Below, piece after piece: positions 17,081 through 26,112 of a stretch of 64,000 nucleotides of DNA (its first letter is position 1; the number at the start of each line of letters is the position of its first letter). Source of the DNA: Paralcaligenes sp. KSB-10 (lineage in GTDB: Bacteria > Pseudomonadota > Gammaproteobacteria > Burkholderiales > Burkholderiaceae_B); assembly GCF_021266465.1 (NCBI RefSeq), contig NZ_CP089848.1, positions 3,782,001-3,846,000 of the forward strand, read 5' to 3'. Both the position numbers and the translations under genes were made by a program. The notes beneath the pieces are model-generated. The model saw only the letters and a list, made by a program, of their open reading frames with translations. It was not told the DNA's origin and made no database searches.

Positions 17081-17280
17081 CCGTCTATCGGGGCTTGGGG
17101 TCAGGACCGGCGTAAGGCGTGCGCCGGATGCTACCGTAGGGAAGGCGGGGGCTTTCGGCGGGCCATGTTTGAGCGTAGCCGCGCCAGCGGCGTAGCGAGT
17201 TTGGCCCGACGCCCGCCTGGACGAGGTAGATCCGGATCAAGCACGCCGTGCCGGGCCTGACCCCAAGCCCCGATAGATGG
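17081..17280 (-). repeat. Giant hairpin repeat A2 (200 bp)
   Basis: The inverted counterpart of A1. The outer arms 17081-17105 and 17256-17280 pair over 25 positions with one G-T pair. Relative to A1 the arms differ at two positions and both differences are compensated in the opposite arm. On the minus strand the core reads AACTCGC ... GCTCAAACA and the tip stem is GCCGC/GCGGC with a symmetric GTA/GTA internal loop. The outer flank GGCGTCTTTAAATACC (17279-17294) is the reverse complement of the A1 flank. Confidence 0.9.
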
Positions 17281-17369
17281 CGTCTTTAAATACCCATCCA
17301 CCGAATACCATAAACAAACACTTAAACAAAAAATGCGCTAATGCCGTGTCTGTTGACGGATGCGATCTC
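17281..17369. other. Spacer between hairpin repeat A2 and the sco gene end
   Basis: It begins with the conserved repeat flank and then has AT-rich sequence. No terminator hairpin apart from the repeat itself is seen, so A2 may end transcripts coming from the cta cluster. Confidence 0.4.
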
Positions 17370-17969
17370 TTAAAGCAATTGCCTGATATCGCCGGCAATG
17401 ACCTTGGCGGGAGCATTGCCGTTGAGCAGCACGCGTGCCTCGCCCTTTTGGTCGAGAATATAAAACGAAGAAGAATGGTTCATGTCGTATTCGCCAGGCG
17501 TCTTACCCGGCGCCTTGGCGTAGTAAGCCTTGAACGACTGCGCGGTTTTATGCAACTGCTCGTCCGAGCCCGTCAGTCCCACGAAGGTGGGATAGAACGC
17601 CTTGACGTATGCGCCCATGAGCGCGCCGGTGTCGCGTTCCGGATCGACGCTGATCATGACGACTTGCACTTTTTTCGCATCGTCCTTCAATAGCTGCATG
17701 GTTTGAGCCAGCTCGGCCATGGCGGTGGGACAGACATCCGGACAGTGCGTAAAGCCGAAGAACACCACCACCACCTTGCCTTTGTAGTCGGCCAGGGTGC
17801 GCACCTGTCCGCTGCTGTCCACCATGGCCATATCGCGTCCGAGATGAGTGCCGCTGATGTCCGTGCCCTGGAATTTGGGCTCGCTTTTACAGCCGGCCAG
17901 GGCCAGGGATAATGCGCCGGCGGCGGACAGGGCGATAAAGGTGCGGCGTTGGCTTGAATAGCGGGGCAT
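17370..17969 (-). CDS. SCO1/SenC copper chaperone, lipoprotein
   Basis: A 199-residue thioredoxin-fold copper chaperone for the CuA site of cytochrome oxidase. It has a lipoprotein signal (LSLALAGC, Cys27), the copper-binding CPDVC and the later conserved His in MNHSSSFYILD. SCO proteins deliver copper to, or reduce the cysteines of, the CuA centre in subunit II on the periplasmic side. It is the last gene of the leftward cta cluster, and its 3' end faces hairpin repeat A2. All three copper ligands are present, so it should be functional. Confidence 0.92.
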   Translation of the reverse strand: MPRYSSQRRTFIALSAAGALSLALAGCKSEPKFQGTDISGTHLGRDMAMVDSSGQVRTLADYKGKVVVVFFGFTHCPDVCPTAMAELAQTMQLLKDDAKKVQVVMISVDPERDTGALMGAYVKAFYPTFVGLTGSDEQLHKTAQSFKAYYAKAPGKTPGEYDMNHSSSFYILDQKGEARVLLNGNAPAKVIAGDIRQLL

Positions 17970-18045
17970 GAGTAATCCAGGGCCGGTGGAAGTTCGCTGC
18001 GGCGTCTTCGCCCAAGGCGCAAGGACGCAGCGCGAGACCGGCAGT

Positions 18046-18936
18046 TTAAATCAGGTTGATCCAGTGATCGAGCAAGAGGGCGCCGAACAATAGCGCCAGG
18101 TACAGGATCGAAAAACGAAACAGCTTGCGTGCCAGCTCGTCGCTGTACTCCTTGTACAGGCGCCATGCGTAGGAGACAAACAGGCCGCTCAGAATGACAG
18201 CCGCCGCCAGATAGACAGGGCCGCTCATGCGGATGACGAAAGGCAGCAGGGTCGTGGCAAACAGCACCAGGCTGTAAAGCAGTATGTGCAGGCGGGTGAA
18301 CTGCTTGCCGTGGGTGACGGGCAGCATGGGCAGCCCTGATTTGATGTAATCGTTGTTGCGGTACAGGGCCAGCGCCCAGAAGTGAGGGGGCGTCCAGATG
18401 AAGATGATCAGCACCAGGATCCAGGCTTCGGCCGGTACGGAATTGGCAACGGCCGCCCATCCCAGCGCGGGCGGCATCGCGCCGGACAGCCCGCCGATCA
18501 CGATATTCTGGGGAGTCCGGGGCTTGAGGATAATGGTATAGATGATCGCATAGCCGACAAAGGTGGCGAATGTCAGCCACATGGTCAGCGGATTGACCCA
18601 GTTGTACAGCACCACCATGCCCAGCCCGCCCAGCAGCCCGGAGCCAGCCAGCACCTGTGTATTGGAAATTGTGCCGCGCGCCGTGGCACGCCTGGCGGTG
18701 CGCAGCATGCGCGCATCGATTTCCTGTTCGATCAGACAATTGATCGCGAAGGCGGCCGCCGCCAGCAGCCAGATGCCTATTGTCCCGGCGACCACATTGC
18801 GCAGGGCCGGCAGGCCGGGCGTGGCCAGGAACATTCCAATGATGGCGCAAAAGACGGCAAGCTGGGTTACGCGCGGTTTGGTCAGCACCAGATATTGACG
18901 CAACAGGCCGGGTTGGGAGGCGGTAGCAGTAATCAT
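18046..18936 (-). CDS. ctaB: Protoheme IX farnesyltransferase (heme O synthase)
   Basis: A 296-residue UbiA-superfamily prenyltransferase with nine predicted membrane helices. The first Asp-rich motif is [15 protein letters not shown] near residue 65, a heme O synthase signature. It farnesylates heme B to heme O, which the product of the overlapping upstream gene ctaA converts to heme A for the aa3 oxidase. Its ATG overlaps the ctaA stop as ATGA, so the two are translated together. Confidence 0.95.
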   Translation of the reverse strand: MITATASQPGLLRQYLVLTKPRVTQLAVFCAIIGMFLATPGLPALRNVVAGTIGIWLLAAAAFAINCLIEQEIDARMLRTARRATARGTISNTQVLAGSGLLGGLGMVVLYNWVNPLTMWLTFATFVGYAIIYTIILKPRTPQNIVIGGLSGAMPPALGWAAVANSVPAEAWILVLIIFIWTPPHFWALALYRNNDYIKSGLPMLPVTHGKQFTRLHILLYSLVLFATTLLPFVIRMSGPVYLAAAVILSGLFVSYAWRLYKEYSDELARKLFRFSILYLALLFGALLLDHWINLI

Positions 18937-19946
18937 AGTGGTATTTTAGACCCTCCGGCGCGCGACAGGCGCACCAGAAGTGTGACACTGGCCAGCACCA
19001 GGCCGGCGGCGCCGCCGTTATGCAGCACGGCAATCAGCAATGGCCACTGGAAAAAGATCGTGGCCAGACCGGTGCTCAACTGGGCCAGAAGCAAGCCCAG
19101 CAGCAGATGGGCGGGGCCGCGCAGCCCGGGTTCGCGGCGCATTTTCCAGCCCAGCGTGCCAAGGTAAATAAACACGGCGAAGGCGAAATTGCGGTGCACC
19201 CAATGAATGGCGGTGAGGGCGTATTGGGAAATCATTTCGCCCGATGGAAGCAGGCCCAGGCCACGCACCAGGGAATAGCCGTCGCCGAAGTCCATCCGTG
19301 GCAGCCACTGGCCATGGCAGGTGGGAAAGTCCATGCAGGCCAGCGCCGCGTAATTGGTGCTGACCCAGCCGCCCAGGGCGATTTGCGTCAGCAGTAGCGC
19401 GAAGCCGACCGCCATCCAGGGCCGCCATGCCCGGGCCTGGATGGCAATGGGCAGGTGGCCGCGTTCGCGGGCGGCCAGCCAGGTCATGATGGCAAGCAAG
19501 GTCATGCCCAGCAGCAAATGGCTCGTCACGACAATCGGCATGAGCCTGTGAGTAACAGTCCAGGCCCCGAACGCGCCCTGTATGCAGACGGCAAAGAATG
19601 CGACAAAGGCCAGGCGCGGCGTGTTGCCCAGGCGTGCCCGGTAGCGCCAGGCCATGTAGACAATGGCAATGATCATCATGCCGAGTATCGAGCCGGCGTA
19701 GCGGTGGATCATTTCGATCCAGGCCTTGGAAAAACTGACCGCGCCGTACGGCATGGCCTGCAGGGCCTGTTCGATGTGGCCGCTGGCGCCGATGGGGGTG
19801 ATTTTTCCGTAGCAGCCTGGCCAATCGGGACAGCCCAGCCCCGAGTCGGTCAGGCGCACGAAAGCGCCGAACATGATCAGGTCCAGCGTCAGAAACCAGG
19901 TCATGAAAACGAGTTTTCGATAGCGGGCTTGAATGCGGTCGATCAT
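18933..19946 (-). CDS. ctaA: Heme A synthase (COX15/CtaA family)
   Basis: A 337-residue polytopic membrane protein that oxidises a methyl group of heme O to give heme A. The family signature [21 protein letters not shown] (quoted in part as [14 protein letters not shown]) with its paired cysteines lies near residue 33, and heme-ligand histidines are in [22 protein letters not shown] and [10 protein letters not shown]. It lies 6 bases after the SCO-like gene and overlaps ctaB by 4. Confidence 0.94.
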   Translation of the reverse strand: MIDRIQARYRKLVFMTWFLTLDLIMFGAFVRLTDSGLGCPDWPGCYGKITPIGASGHIEQALQAMPYGAVSFSKAWIEMIHRYAGSILGMMIIAIVYMAWRYRARLGNTPRLAFVAFFAVCIQGAFGAWTVTHRLMPIVVTSHLLLGMTLLAIMTWLAARERGHLPIAIQARAWRPWMAVGFALLLTQIALGGWVSTNYAALACMDFPTCHGQWLPRMDFGDGYSLVRGLGLLPSGEMISQYALTAIHWVHRNFAFAVFIYLGTLGWKMRREPGLRGPAHLLLGLLLAQLSTGLATIFFQWPLLIAVLHNGGAAGLVLASVTLLVRLSRAGGSKIPL

Positions 19947-19952
19947 GGTTGC

Positions 19953-20597
19953 CTAGCCGATGCGCGAGTTGGCGAGAAGCTTTTTGAGGTCTCCGCGCAC
20001 CTTGAGGGGATCGGCCTGATCGGGATATTCCATCATCAGATTGCCTATGGGGTCTATGATCCACATCGGCTTTTGCAAGGCGGCGCCGGCATTGGCCGCG
20101 TCTGCTTTGGGCGTCAGGTAGGCCGCCAGGCTCTTGGGGTCGGCGCGGACGATGATAGTGCCTTTGTAGGCTTCAAGAATCTTTGCGGGAATGGGGGCGT
20201 CGTCGGTAACGAACCAGACGCGTGTCAGGCGTTCCACTTCCTTGCCTTGGCTGGCGTGCGAATTGCGCAGGATGAACAGTTTCCTGACGCAGGATTCGGG
20301 GCATGCTCCCTGGTCGGCCGAGAGCAGCACCCATTTGCCGTGCAGGCTTTTCAGGTCGAAGGGCTGGCCGTCCAGCGTACGCAAGGACAGATCGTTTGCG
20401 GCCGGCACAGGGCGTTGCGGCTGGATCAGCGTGCCGTAATTGCTTTCGCCATCGGGGCGCAGGCCCAGGCCGGGAACATAATAGGCCAGCAGGGCAAAAA
20501 TAACCGGGGCCAGACACACCAGGAGCACGCCGATCAGAGGCTTGATCGAGCGCGGCTTGAGCGGTTGGGCTGGCGTAATCGGGTTGGAGCTAGACAC
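19953..20597 (-). CDS. Membrane-anchored SCO-like protein of the cta cluster
   Basis: A 214-residue protein with one N-terminal membrane helix (about residues 20-42) and a periplasmic domain that looks thioredoxin-like: LRTLDGQPFDLKSLHGKWVLL, here split as LRTLDGQPFDLKSL and HGKWVLL, then ACPESCVRKLF. The CPESC spacing equals the CxxxC copper motif of SCO, and a C-terminal acidic segment replaces the SCO histidine loop. Related uncharacterised proteins sit at this place in betaproteobacterial cta clusters. A role in oxidase copper or redox assembly is an inference from fold and neighbours. Confidence 0.7.
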   Translation of the reverse strand: MSSSNPITPAQPLKPRSIKPLIGVLLVCLAPVIFALLAYYVPGLGLRPDGESNYGTLIQPQRPVPAANDLSLRTLDGQPFDLKSLHGKWVLLSADQGACPESCVRKLFILRNSHASQGKEVERLTRVWFVTDDAPIPAKILEAYKGTIIVRADPKSLAAYLTPKADAANAGAALQKPMWIIDPIGNLMMEYPDQADPLKVRGDLKKLLANSRIG

Positions 20598-20628
20598 GTG
20601 GATTCCTTGAGTAATTCAGATTCGATAT

Positions 20629-21432
20629 TCAGGTTTGGGCCGGTGGCGGGCTTTTGGGGGCGGGCGTTTTGCGGCGGCGCAGGGCGCCGACGGCCGTAAC
20701 CAGCCACGCAATGCCCGCTATGGCGGCAAATGTGAACCATTGCATGGCATAGCCGATGTTCTTGTCGGCATCCAGAGAGGGTTGAGGCCATTCTCGACCA
20801 AGGCCGTCGCGGTCGTCCGAAGTCTGTTCGACGACTGTCGGCAGCAATTTTAAGCCAGTGGACTGCGCATAGGCATGCAGGTCCAGATTCTGGATCTGCG
20901 GCAAGCTGTGGCCGGGCAGCGGCAGTTTCGCCGGAAGCCGGTCCGCCGTGCTGTGATTGAAAGACCACAGCTCGAATAGCCGGGGTACCCGATCGACCAG
21001 TTCGCCGCTCAGGGTATGCGTGCCTTCAGGAGCGGGTATGGGGGGCAGCGTTTGCCCGGGGCCCAGGGGGCGGGCGAGCCATCCGCGCAATACCAGCACG
21101 GCTGTATGGGTACTCGCATCGATCAGCAGGGGCGTGGCGACCCAGTAGCCCGGCATACCCTTGAAATTGCGGTTTTCGAGCAGCACTGTAAATGAGTTCA
21201 GCCAGGTGCCGCTGGCCGAGATCTTGCGCCAATTGATGAATTCACTGTCGGGTGTATTGGCGTTAAGATGCAAGGGTATGTGTTGACGCCCCGCGTCGAT
21301 GGCCTGGCTTATCGCGTGCCGCTCGTCTGCCCGGCGCAGTTGCCAGTTGCCCAAAGAAACAAAAGCGGCAACCAGGACGCCCAGCAAAATAAGGGTGGCA
21401 ATAGTATGGGTAGTCGTGTGCGTGCGTGCCAT
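20629..21432 (-). CDS. SURF1-family cytochrome oxidase assembly protein
   Basis: A 267-residue protein with a transmembrane helix at each end (residues about 11-29 and 233-252) around a periplasmic domain, the standard SURF1 plan. Family motifs include GNWQLRRADER after the first helix, GYWVATPLLI and LRGWLARP in the middle and NIGYAMQWFTFA before the last helix. SURF1 helps insert heme A into oxidase subunit I. It is divergent from a small twin-helix gene 34 bases away. Confidence 0.9.
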   Translation of the reverse strand: MARTHTTTHTIATLILLGVLVAAFVSLGNWQLRRADERHAISQAIDAGRQHIPLHLNANTPDSEFINWRKISASGTWLNSFTVLLENRNFKGMPGYWVATPLLIDASTHTAVLVLRGWLARPLGPGQTLPPIPAPEGTHTLSGELVDRVPRLFELWSFNHSTADRLPAKLPLPGHSLPQIQNLDLHAYAQSTGLKLLPTVVEQTSDDRDGLGREWPQPSLDADKNIGYAMQWFTFAAIAGIAWLVTAVGALRRRKTPAPKSPPPAQT

Positions 21433-21466
21433 GTCTGCAATAATTCCAGTTTTACCGGAGGCTGAT

Positions 21467-21673
21467 ATGCGTTTCGTAGTAATCCTGGCTTTTCTGGGGA
21501 TCTTGGGAAGTCTGGCCTCGGCCCTGTTCTATCTGATGCATGACAAGAGCGGTACGAATCGCACTGTCAATGCCCTGACTGTGCGTATCGGCTTGTCGAT
21601 AGCCTTATTCCTGTTTGTGCTGTTTGCCCACTACATGGGCTGGATTCAAGCCACCGGAATCCCACAACAGTAA
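21467..21673 (+). CDS. Small twin-transmembrane protein (DUF2909-like)
   Basis: A 68-residue protein with two membrane helices (about 3-22 and 40-60) joined by a short basic loop, MHDKSGTNRTVNALTVR. It resembles the DUF2909 twin-transmembrane family often found inside cta clusters. It is the only gene of the cluster on the plus strand. The ATG at 21467 follows CCGGAGGCTGAT. A longer reading from 21299 would overlap SURF1 and is not credible. Function unknown. Confidence 0.75.
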   Translation: MRFVVILAFLGILGSLASALFYLMHDKSGTNRTVNALTVRIGLSIALFLFVLFAHYMGWIQATGIPQQ

Positions 21674-21691
21674 GGGTAGCCGAAAGTCAGA

Positions 21692-21720
21692 AAAAAGGGC
21701 CGGCAGCGCCAGCCCTTTTT
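21692..21720. terminator. Bidirectional terminator between the twin-helix gene and ctaE
   Basis: A 9-bp stem, AAAAAGGGC with GCCCTTTTT, encloses an 11-base loop. The A-run and T-run make it a good intrinsic terminator on both strands, serving the two convergent genes. Confidence 0.85.
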
Positions 21721-21741
21721 GCGGTTCAGGCCGTTAGCCGA

Positions 21742-22617
21742 TCAGAACCAGTATACGAACAAATACAGACCTAGCCATACCACATCGACAAAGTGCCAAT
21801 ACCAGGCTGCGCCTTCAAAACCGAAATGATGATCGGCCGTAAAGTGGCCCTTGATCAGGCGCAGCATGATGATGGTCAGCATGGTGGCGCCGAGAATCAC
21901 GTGAAAGCCGTGAAAGCCGGTCAACATGTAGAACAGCGAGCCAAAAGCGCCTGAGTTGAAGCGCAGATGCAGTTCGGTGTAGGCATGATGGTATTCGTAG
22001 GCCTGGCAAGCCACGAACGAGAAGCCCAGAATCACGGTTACCAGCATCCAGAAGATGGTCTTGCTGCGATGGCTGGCGCGCAGCGCATGGTGGGCAATGG
22101 TAAGCGTCAGGCCCGAGGTAAGCAACAGGGCGGTATTGATGGTGGGCAGCCAGAACGGGCCCACCGATTCGAACGGCGTAATGGTTCCCGCCGGCCCGAA
22201 ATTGGGCCAGGCGCCGGTAAAGTGCGGCCACAGGAAGGTTTGATGATCAAGATTGCTCAACCAGGGCGTGGTGACTTCGCGCACATACCAGAGCGAGCCG
22301 AAAAACGCCGCAAAGAACATGACTTCGGAGAAAATGAACCAGGCCATGCTCCAGCGATAGGAGTGATCCACGCGCTGGCTGTTCATGCCCCCTTCGGATT
22401 CGCGGATTGCGTCGCCGAACCAGAAAAACAGCACGACGAACAGGCTGAGTATGCCGACAAGGAACAGCCAGAAGCCCGTTTGATAGCTGTTGATCCAGAG
22501 GGCGGCGCCGAGCAGGACCATAAATAAACAGAGGGCCGCCCGGATGGGGTGGACCGAATCGGGGGGCACGTAGTAATAAGGTGCCGCCGTGCCTTGGGCC
22601 GAGTGGCTTGCACTCAT
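21742..22617 (-). CDS. ctaE: Cytochrome c oxidase subunit III
   Basis: A 291-residue subunit III with seven membrane helices. Typical stretches are SMAWFIFSEVMFFAAFFG, LLTSGLTLTIAHHAL, FYMLTGFHGFHVILG and the C-terminal WYWHFVDVVWLGLYLFVYWF, here cited by WYWHFVDVVWL. The start at 22617 has AGGAGA upstream; a reading from 22929 would overlap DUF2970 in another frame. It is part of the aa3 terminal oxidase complex in the inner membrane. Confidence 0.95.
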   Translation of the reverse strand: MSASHSAQGTAAPYYYVPPDSVHPIRAALCLFMVLLGAALWINSYQTGFWLFLVGILSLFVVLFFWFGDAIRESEGGMNSQRVDHSYRWSMAWFIFSEVMFFAAFFGSLWYVREVTTPWLSNLDHQTFLWPHFTGAWPNFGPAGTITPFESVGPFWLPTINTALLLTSGLTLTIAHHALRASHRSKTIFWMLVTVILGFSFVACQAYEYHHAYTELHLRFNSGAFGSLFYMLTGFHGFHVILGATMLTIIMLRLIKGHFTADHHFGFEGAAWYWHFVDVVWLGLYLFVYWF

Positions 22618-22655
22618 GGTTTTTCTCCTGATGCGAATATATAAAACTGAAAGTG

Positions 22656-22880
22656 TTAGGTCACGCTCGTTACGACCCACCGGGCGATCAAGACCAATCC
22701 CCCGACGAACAATAAGGCCGCAAGCGCGCCCGCGATGATGAGGTGGACCGGATTGAGGTTGGCGATATCCTGGTGATAATCTTTGCCTTTGCGCACGCCG
22801 AAAAACGCCCAGGACACCGCTTTGATAGTCTGGAAGAAATTCAGCTTGCGCTGCGAAAGCTCGTGGATATCTTTGCTCAT
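22656..22880 (-). CDS. DUF2970 small membrane protein
   Basis: A 74-residue protein with an amphipathic N-terminus (FFQTIKAVSWAFFGVRKGKDY) cited here as FFQTIKAVSWAFFGVRKG, and one C-terminal membrane helix. It matches the DUF2970 family that regularly lies upstream of ctaE in betaproteobacteria. Its role in oxidase biogenesis is suspected from context only. Confidence 0.8.
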   Translation of the reverse strand: MSKDIHELSQRKLNFFQTIKAVSWAFFGVRKGKDYHQDIANLNPVHLIIAGALAALLFVGGLVLIARWVVTSVT

Positions 22881-22889
22881 GCCGGTCTG

Positions 22890-23003
22890 TCAGCTCATCA
22901 TCATGAGGCCGCCACGCCAGAAGCACCACGCGAAGATCGCAATGACGATCGCGGCGAGTGCCAGTCCGGTGTAGCGGTTGCGGCGGCGTTGTTCAGGAGT
23001 CAT
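22890..23003 (-). CDS. Small cytochrome oxidase assembly protein (37 residues)
   Basis: A very short gene between ctaD and DUF2970. It encodes a basic N-terminus (MTPEQRRRNRYTG), one membrane helix and a short tail ending WRGGLMMMS. Similar tiny proteins follow ctaD in many betaproteobacteria. It has AAGATCATAGTC before the ATG, a poor ribosome site, and starts 10 bases after ctaD, so it is probably translated by coupling. In related genomes a cox11 gene follows here; it is absent. Confidence 0.7.
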   Translation of the reverse strand: MTPEQRRRNRYTGLALAAIVIAIFAWCFWRGGLMMMS

Positions 23004-23013
23004 GACTATGATC

Positions 23014-24615
23014 TTACTTGACGATAGGGGGCGTTACGAAAGTGTGGTAAGGCGCAGGTGAAGGTATCGTCCATTCCAGGCTGGTAGCGCCTTCCCAAGG
23101 TTTGGCCGGTGCAGGCTCGCCGTGTCCGGACCAAGCCTTGAGCGCAACGTACAGAAAGATCAGTTGCGACAGGCCGAACCAGAACGCGCCAATGGTCGCT
23201 ACCTGGTGGAAGTCGGTGAACTGGGCCGGATAGTCGGCGTAACGACGCGGCATTCCGGCCAGGCCCAGGAAGTGCATGGGGAAGAACGTGACGTTGAACG
23301 AAATCATGGTGGACCAGAAATGCCATTTGCCGAGCTTTTCGTCGTACATGCGGCCGGTCCATTTGGGCAGCCAGTAATAGGCGCCGGCAAACATGGCGAA
23401 CAGCGAGCCCGCCACCAGCACGTAGTGGAAGTGCGCCACCACGTAGTAGGTGTCCTGCACCTGGATATCGATAGGCGCAATGGCCAGGATCAGGCCGGTA
23501 AAGCCGCCGATCGTGAACACGAAGATGAAGCCGATCGCAAACAGCATGGGCGTTTCGAAGGTCATGGACCCGCGCCACATGGTGGCTACCCAGTTGAAGA
23601 CCTTGACGCCCGTGGGAATCGAGATCAGCATCGTTGCGTACATGAAATACAGCTGCGCGGTGACCGGCATGCCGGTCGTGAACATGTGGTGGGCCCAGAC
23701 CAGGAACGACAGGATGGCGATCGAGGCGGTGGCATACACCATCGACGAGTAGCCGAACAGTTTCTTGCGGGCAAATGCCGGCACGACCTCTGACACGATG
23801 CCGAAGGCCGGCAGAATCATGATATAGACCTCGGGATGCCCGAAGAACCAGAATACGTGCTGGTAAAGTACCGGGTCGCCGCCGCCGGCCGCGTTAAAGA
23901 AGGTGGTGCCGAAATGGCGATCGGTCAGCAGCATGGTGACGGCTGCAGCCAGCACGGGCATGACGGCGATCAGCAGGTAGGCGGTGATCAGCCAGGTCCA
24001 GCAGAACAGCGGCATTTTCATGAGCGTCATGCCAGGCGCACGCATGTTCAGGATGGTGACGATGATGTTGATCGCACCCATGATCGACGAAGCGCCCATG
24101 ATGTGCACTGCGAAAATCGTGAAGTCCATGCCGGGACCCATTTGCAGCGACAGCGGTGCGTACATGGTCCAGCCGGCGGCATTGGCGCCGCCGGGAGCGA
24201 AGAAGGACAGCGTCAGCAAGGTGGCCGCAACCGGCAGCAGCCAGAAGCTGAAGTTGTTCATGCGGGCGAAGGCCATGTCGGACGCGCCGATTTGCAGCGG
24301 AACCATCCAGTTGGCAAAGCCCACGAAGGCCGGCATGATCGCACCGAAGATCATGATCAGGCCGTGCATGGTGGTGAACTGGTTGAACAGCTCGGGCTGG
24401 AAAAACTGTAGCCCGGGCTCGAACAATTCCGTGCGCAGCAGCAAGGCCAGCGTACCGCCCTCCAGCAGCATGAAGAACGCGAAAATCAGGTACATCGTCC
24501 CGATGTCTTTGTGGTTCGTGGCGAACAGCCAGCGCCGCCAGCCGTGAGGCATGGCATGGGCATGGTCTTCATGGCCATGACTGGCTGGAATGTGATCGGC
24601 AGTAATACTGCTCAT
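23014..24615 (-). CDS. ctaD: Cytochrome c oxidase subunit I (aa3 type)
   Basis: A 533-residue heme-copper oxidase subunit I with twelve membrane helices. The CuB and heme a3 ligands are in [28 protein letters not shown] and [11 protein letters not shown]. The GHPEVY glutamate of the D-channel end and the K-channel lysine region mark an A-type proton pump. The ATG at 24615 follows AAGGAG; a start seven codons earlier is less likely. It accepts electrons from subunit II and reduces oxygen. Confidence 0.97.
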   Translation of the reverse strand: MSSITADHIPASHGHEDHAHAMPHGWRRWLFATNHKDIGTMYLIFAFFMLLEGGTLALLLRTELFEPGLQFFQPELFNQFTTMHGLIMIFGAIMPAFVGFANWMVPLQIGASDMAFARMNNFSFWLLPVAATLLTLSFFAPGGANAAGWTMYAPLSLQMGPGMDFTIFAVHIMGASSIMGAINIIVTILNMRAPGMTLMKMPLFCWTWLITAYLLIAVMPVLAAAVTMLLTDRHFGTTFFNAAGGGDPVLYQHVFWFFGHPEVYIMILPAFGIVSEVVPAFARKKLFGYSSMVYATASIAILSFLVWAHHMFTTGMPVTAQLYFMYATMLISIPTGVKVFNWVATMWRGSMTFETPMLFAIGFIFVFTIGGFTGLILAIAPIDIQVQDTYYVVAHFHYVLVAGSLFAMFAGAYYWLPKWTGRMYDEKLGKWHFWSTMISFNVTFFPMHFLGLAGMPRRYADYPAQFTDFHQVATIGAFWFGLSQLIFLYVALKAWSGHGEPAPAKPWEGATSLEWTIPSPAPYHTFVTPPIVK

Positions 24616-24702
24616 GGTGGACTCCTTCCTACTCAACCGGAGCGCCGAGTCGCGGCTGCTCCGATAATAAACTTACGATTTGTTGTACGTTCGTCCGCTA
24701 GC

Positions 24703-25863
24703 TTAGCGCAAAGCCTTGACGTCTGCAGGCTGAACCACCGGATCCGGGCCTTTGCCTGCATTGCTCCATGCGTTGCGGGTATAGGTGATTGCGGCGGCGA
24801 TTTCAACATCGCTCAGCTGGTTGCGCCAGGCCGCCATGGCGGTACCGGGGTGGCCGTTGAGCACGGTAAGGATTTGCCCTTTCATGGGGGCGAGCACGAA
24901 TTTCGCATCGCCGTCCAGTGCCGGGAAAGTACCGGGGATGCCCTTGCCGTTGGCCTGGTGGCACGCAACGCAATTGGCGCCGAATACTTTTTCGCCACGA
25001 GCGACAAGTTCTTCTTTGGTCCATTTCTTGTTGGGGTCGTCAGCCGCGCTGGCCATGGCTTTTTTCTGGTCGGCGGCCCACTTGTCGTAGTCTGCCTGCG
25101 ACACGACTTTGACGACTATAGGCATGAACGCGTGATCTTTGCCACAGAGTTCGGAGCATTGGCCACGGTAGGTGCCGACTTTTTCAGCACGGAACCAGGT
25201 ATCGCGCAGGAAGCCGGGAATGGCATCCTGCTTGACGCCGAAGTCTGGCACGGCCCAGGAGTGAACCACGTCGGCCGCGGTAAGCACGACACGAACTTTC
25301 TTGTTGACGGGGACGACCATGGGCTTGTCGACTTCCATCAGGTAGAACTGGTCGCGAGGCGCCTTGCCCTGTATTTGTTCGCGGGGCGTGGCCAGGTTCG
25401 ACAGGAACTCGACGCCGGCGGCGGGGCCGTCGGTATATTCGTATCCCCATTTCCACTGGTAGCCCGTTACCTTGACGGTCAGGTCGGCGCTGGAGGTGTC
25501 TTTCATGGCGACCACGGTGCGGGTCGCAGGCAAGGCCATGCCGATAACGATGAGGAAAGGGATGATGGTCCAGGCGATTTCGATGGCTGTGTTTTCATGG
25601 AATTTGGCGGCTACCACACCACGCGACTTCCGATGCATGATGATGGAATAAAGCATCGTGCCAAACACACCGATGAAAATGATGGTACAGATAATCAGCA
25701 TCATCCAGTGCAACCACATCACATCGTGAGCGATTTCTGTTACCCCCTGGTGGAGGTTGAGCTGATTGACCTTGGGGCCGCCGGGCATATCTTTAACCTG
25801 CGCACTGGCAACGCCCGCTAGCAGCAATGCGCCAGTGCCCAGTAACCCTCTCAACTTCTTCAT
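24703..25863 (-). CDS. ctaC: Cytochrome c oxidase subunit II with fused cytochrome c domain
   Basis: A 386-residue subunit II. It has a signal peptide (ending VASAQ near 22), two membrane helices, a cupredoxin domain with the CuA ligands CSELCGKDHAFMPI, and at the C-terminus a class I cytochrome c domain with the heme motif CVACH and a distal Met (near LAPMKG). This fused form is the caa3-like variant of the aa3 enzyme and can receive electrons directly from soluble cytochrome c or another donor. It is the first gene of the leftward cta operon. Confidence 0.96.
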   Translation of the reverse strand: MKKLRGLLGTGALLLAGVASAQVKDMPGGPKVNQLNLHQGVTEIAHDVMWLHWMMLIICTIIFIGVFGTMLYSIIMHRKSRGVVAAKFHENTAIEIAWTIIPFLIVIGMALPATRTVVAMKDTSSADLTVKVTGYQWKWGYEYTDGPAAGVEFLSNLATPREQIQGKAPRDQFYLMEVDKPMVVPVNKKVRVVLTAADVVHSWAVPDFGVKQDAIPGFLRDTWFRAEKVGTYRGQCSELCGKDHAFMPIVVKVVSQADYDKWAADQKKAMASAADDPNKKWTKEELVARGEKVFGANCVACHQANGKGIPGTFPALDGDAKFVLAPMKGQILTVLNGHPGTAMAAWRNQLSDVEIAAAITYTRNAWSNAGKGPDPVVQPADVKALR

Positions 25864-26112
25864 TCTGACCTCGAAATACGGCGTGTTTTCACCAAAAAAA
25901 GACGTGCAGCAATCACAGGCTTTTCCGGAGAACACATAATGATTGGATGGCAGGCATGAAAAAGATGCGCCTCAGACTGCCCGCTCGAATTACTTAGAGA
26001 CCGCAGAATTATAGCGAACATGCGAGGATCGTGCGTTGCCCGGTCAGCGGATGCCCGTTTCAATTCCATGCAAGTTGTGCCATTGACAACACGCTTACAC
26101 TACAATTATTAC
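25864..26112. promoter_or_regulatory. Divergent region between ctaC and the NUDIX gene
   Basis: No gene is seen. It should hold the cta operon promoter on the minus strand. On the plus strand a TTGACA (26083-26088) and a TACAAT (26101-26106) lie close to the NUDIX start codon, but only 12 bases apart, so they probably do not form one promoter. Confidence 0.4.

Noticed and set aside
13099-17294. Composite transposon or insertion sequence around the antiporter
   Set aside because: No transposase, integrase or clear target-site duplication was found; only the inverted repeats support mobility, so it is kept as a hypothesis and not annotated as a mobile element.
22618-22929. N-terminal extension of cytochrome oxidase subunit III, or a hidden cox11 fragment
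   Set aside because: The extra 104 residues overlap DUF2970 in another frame and show no Cox11 CFCF motif, so they are not coding.
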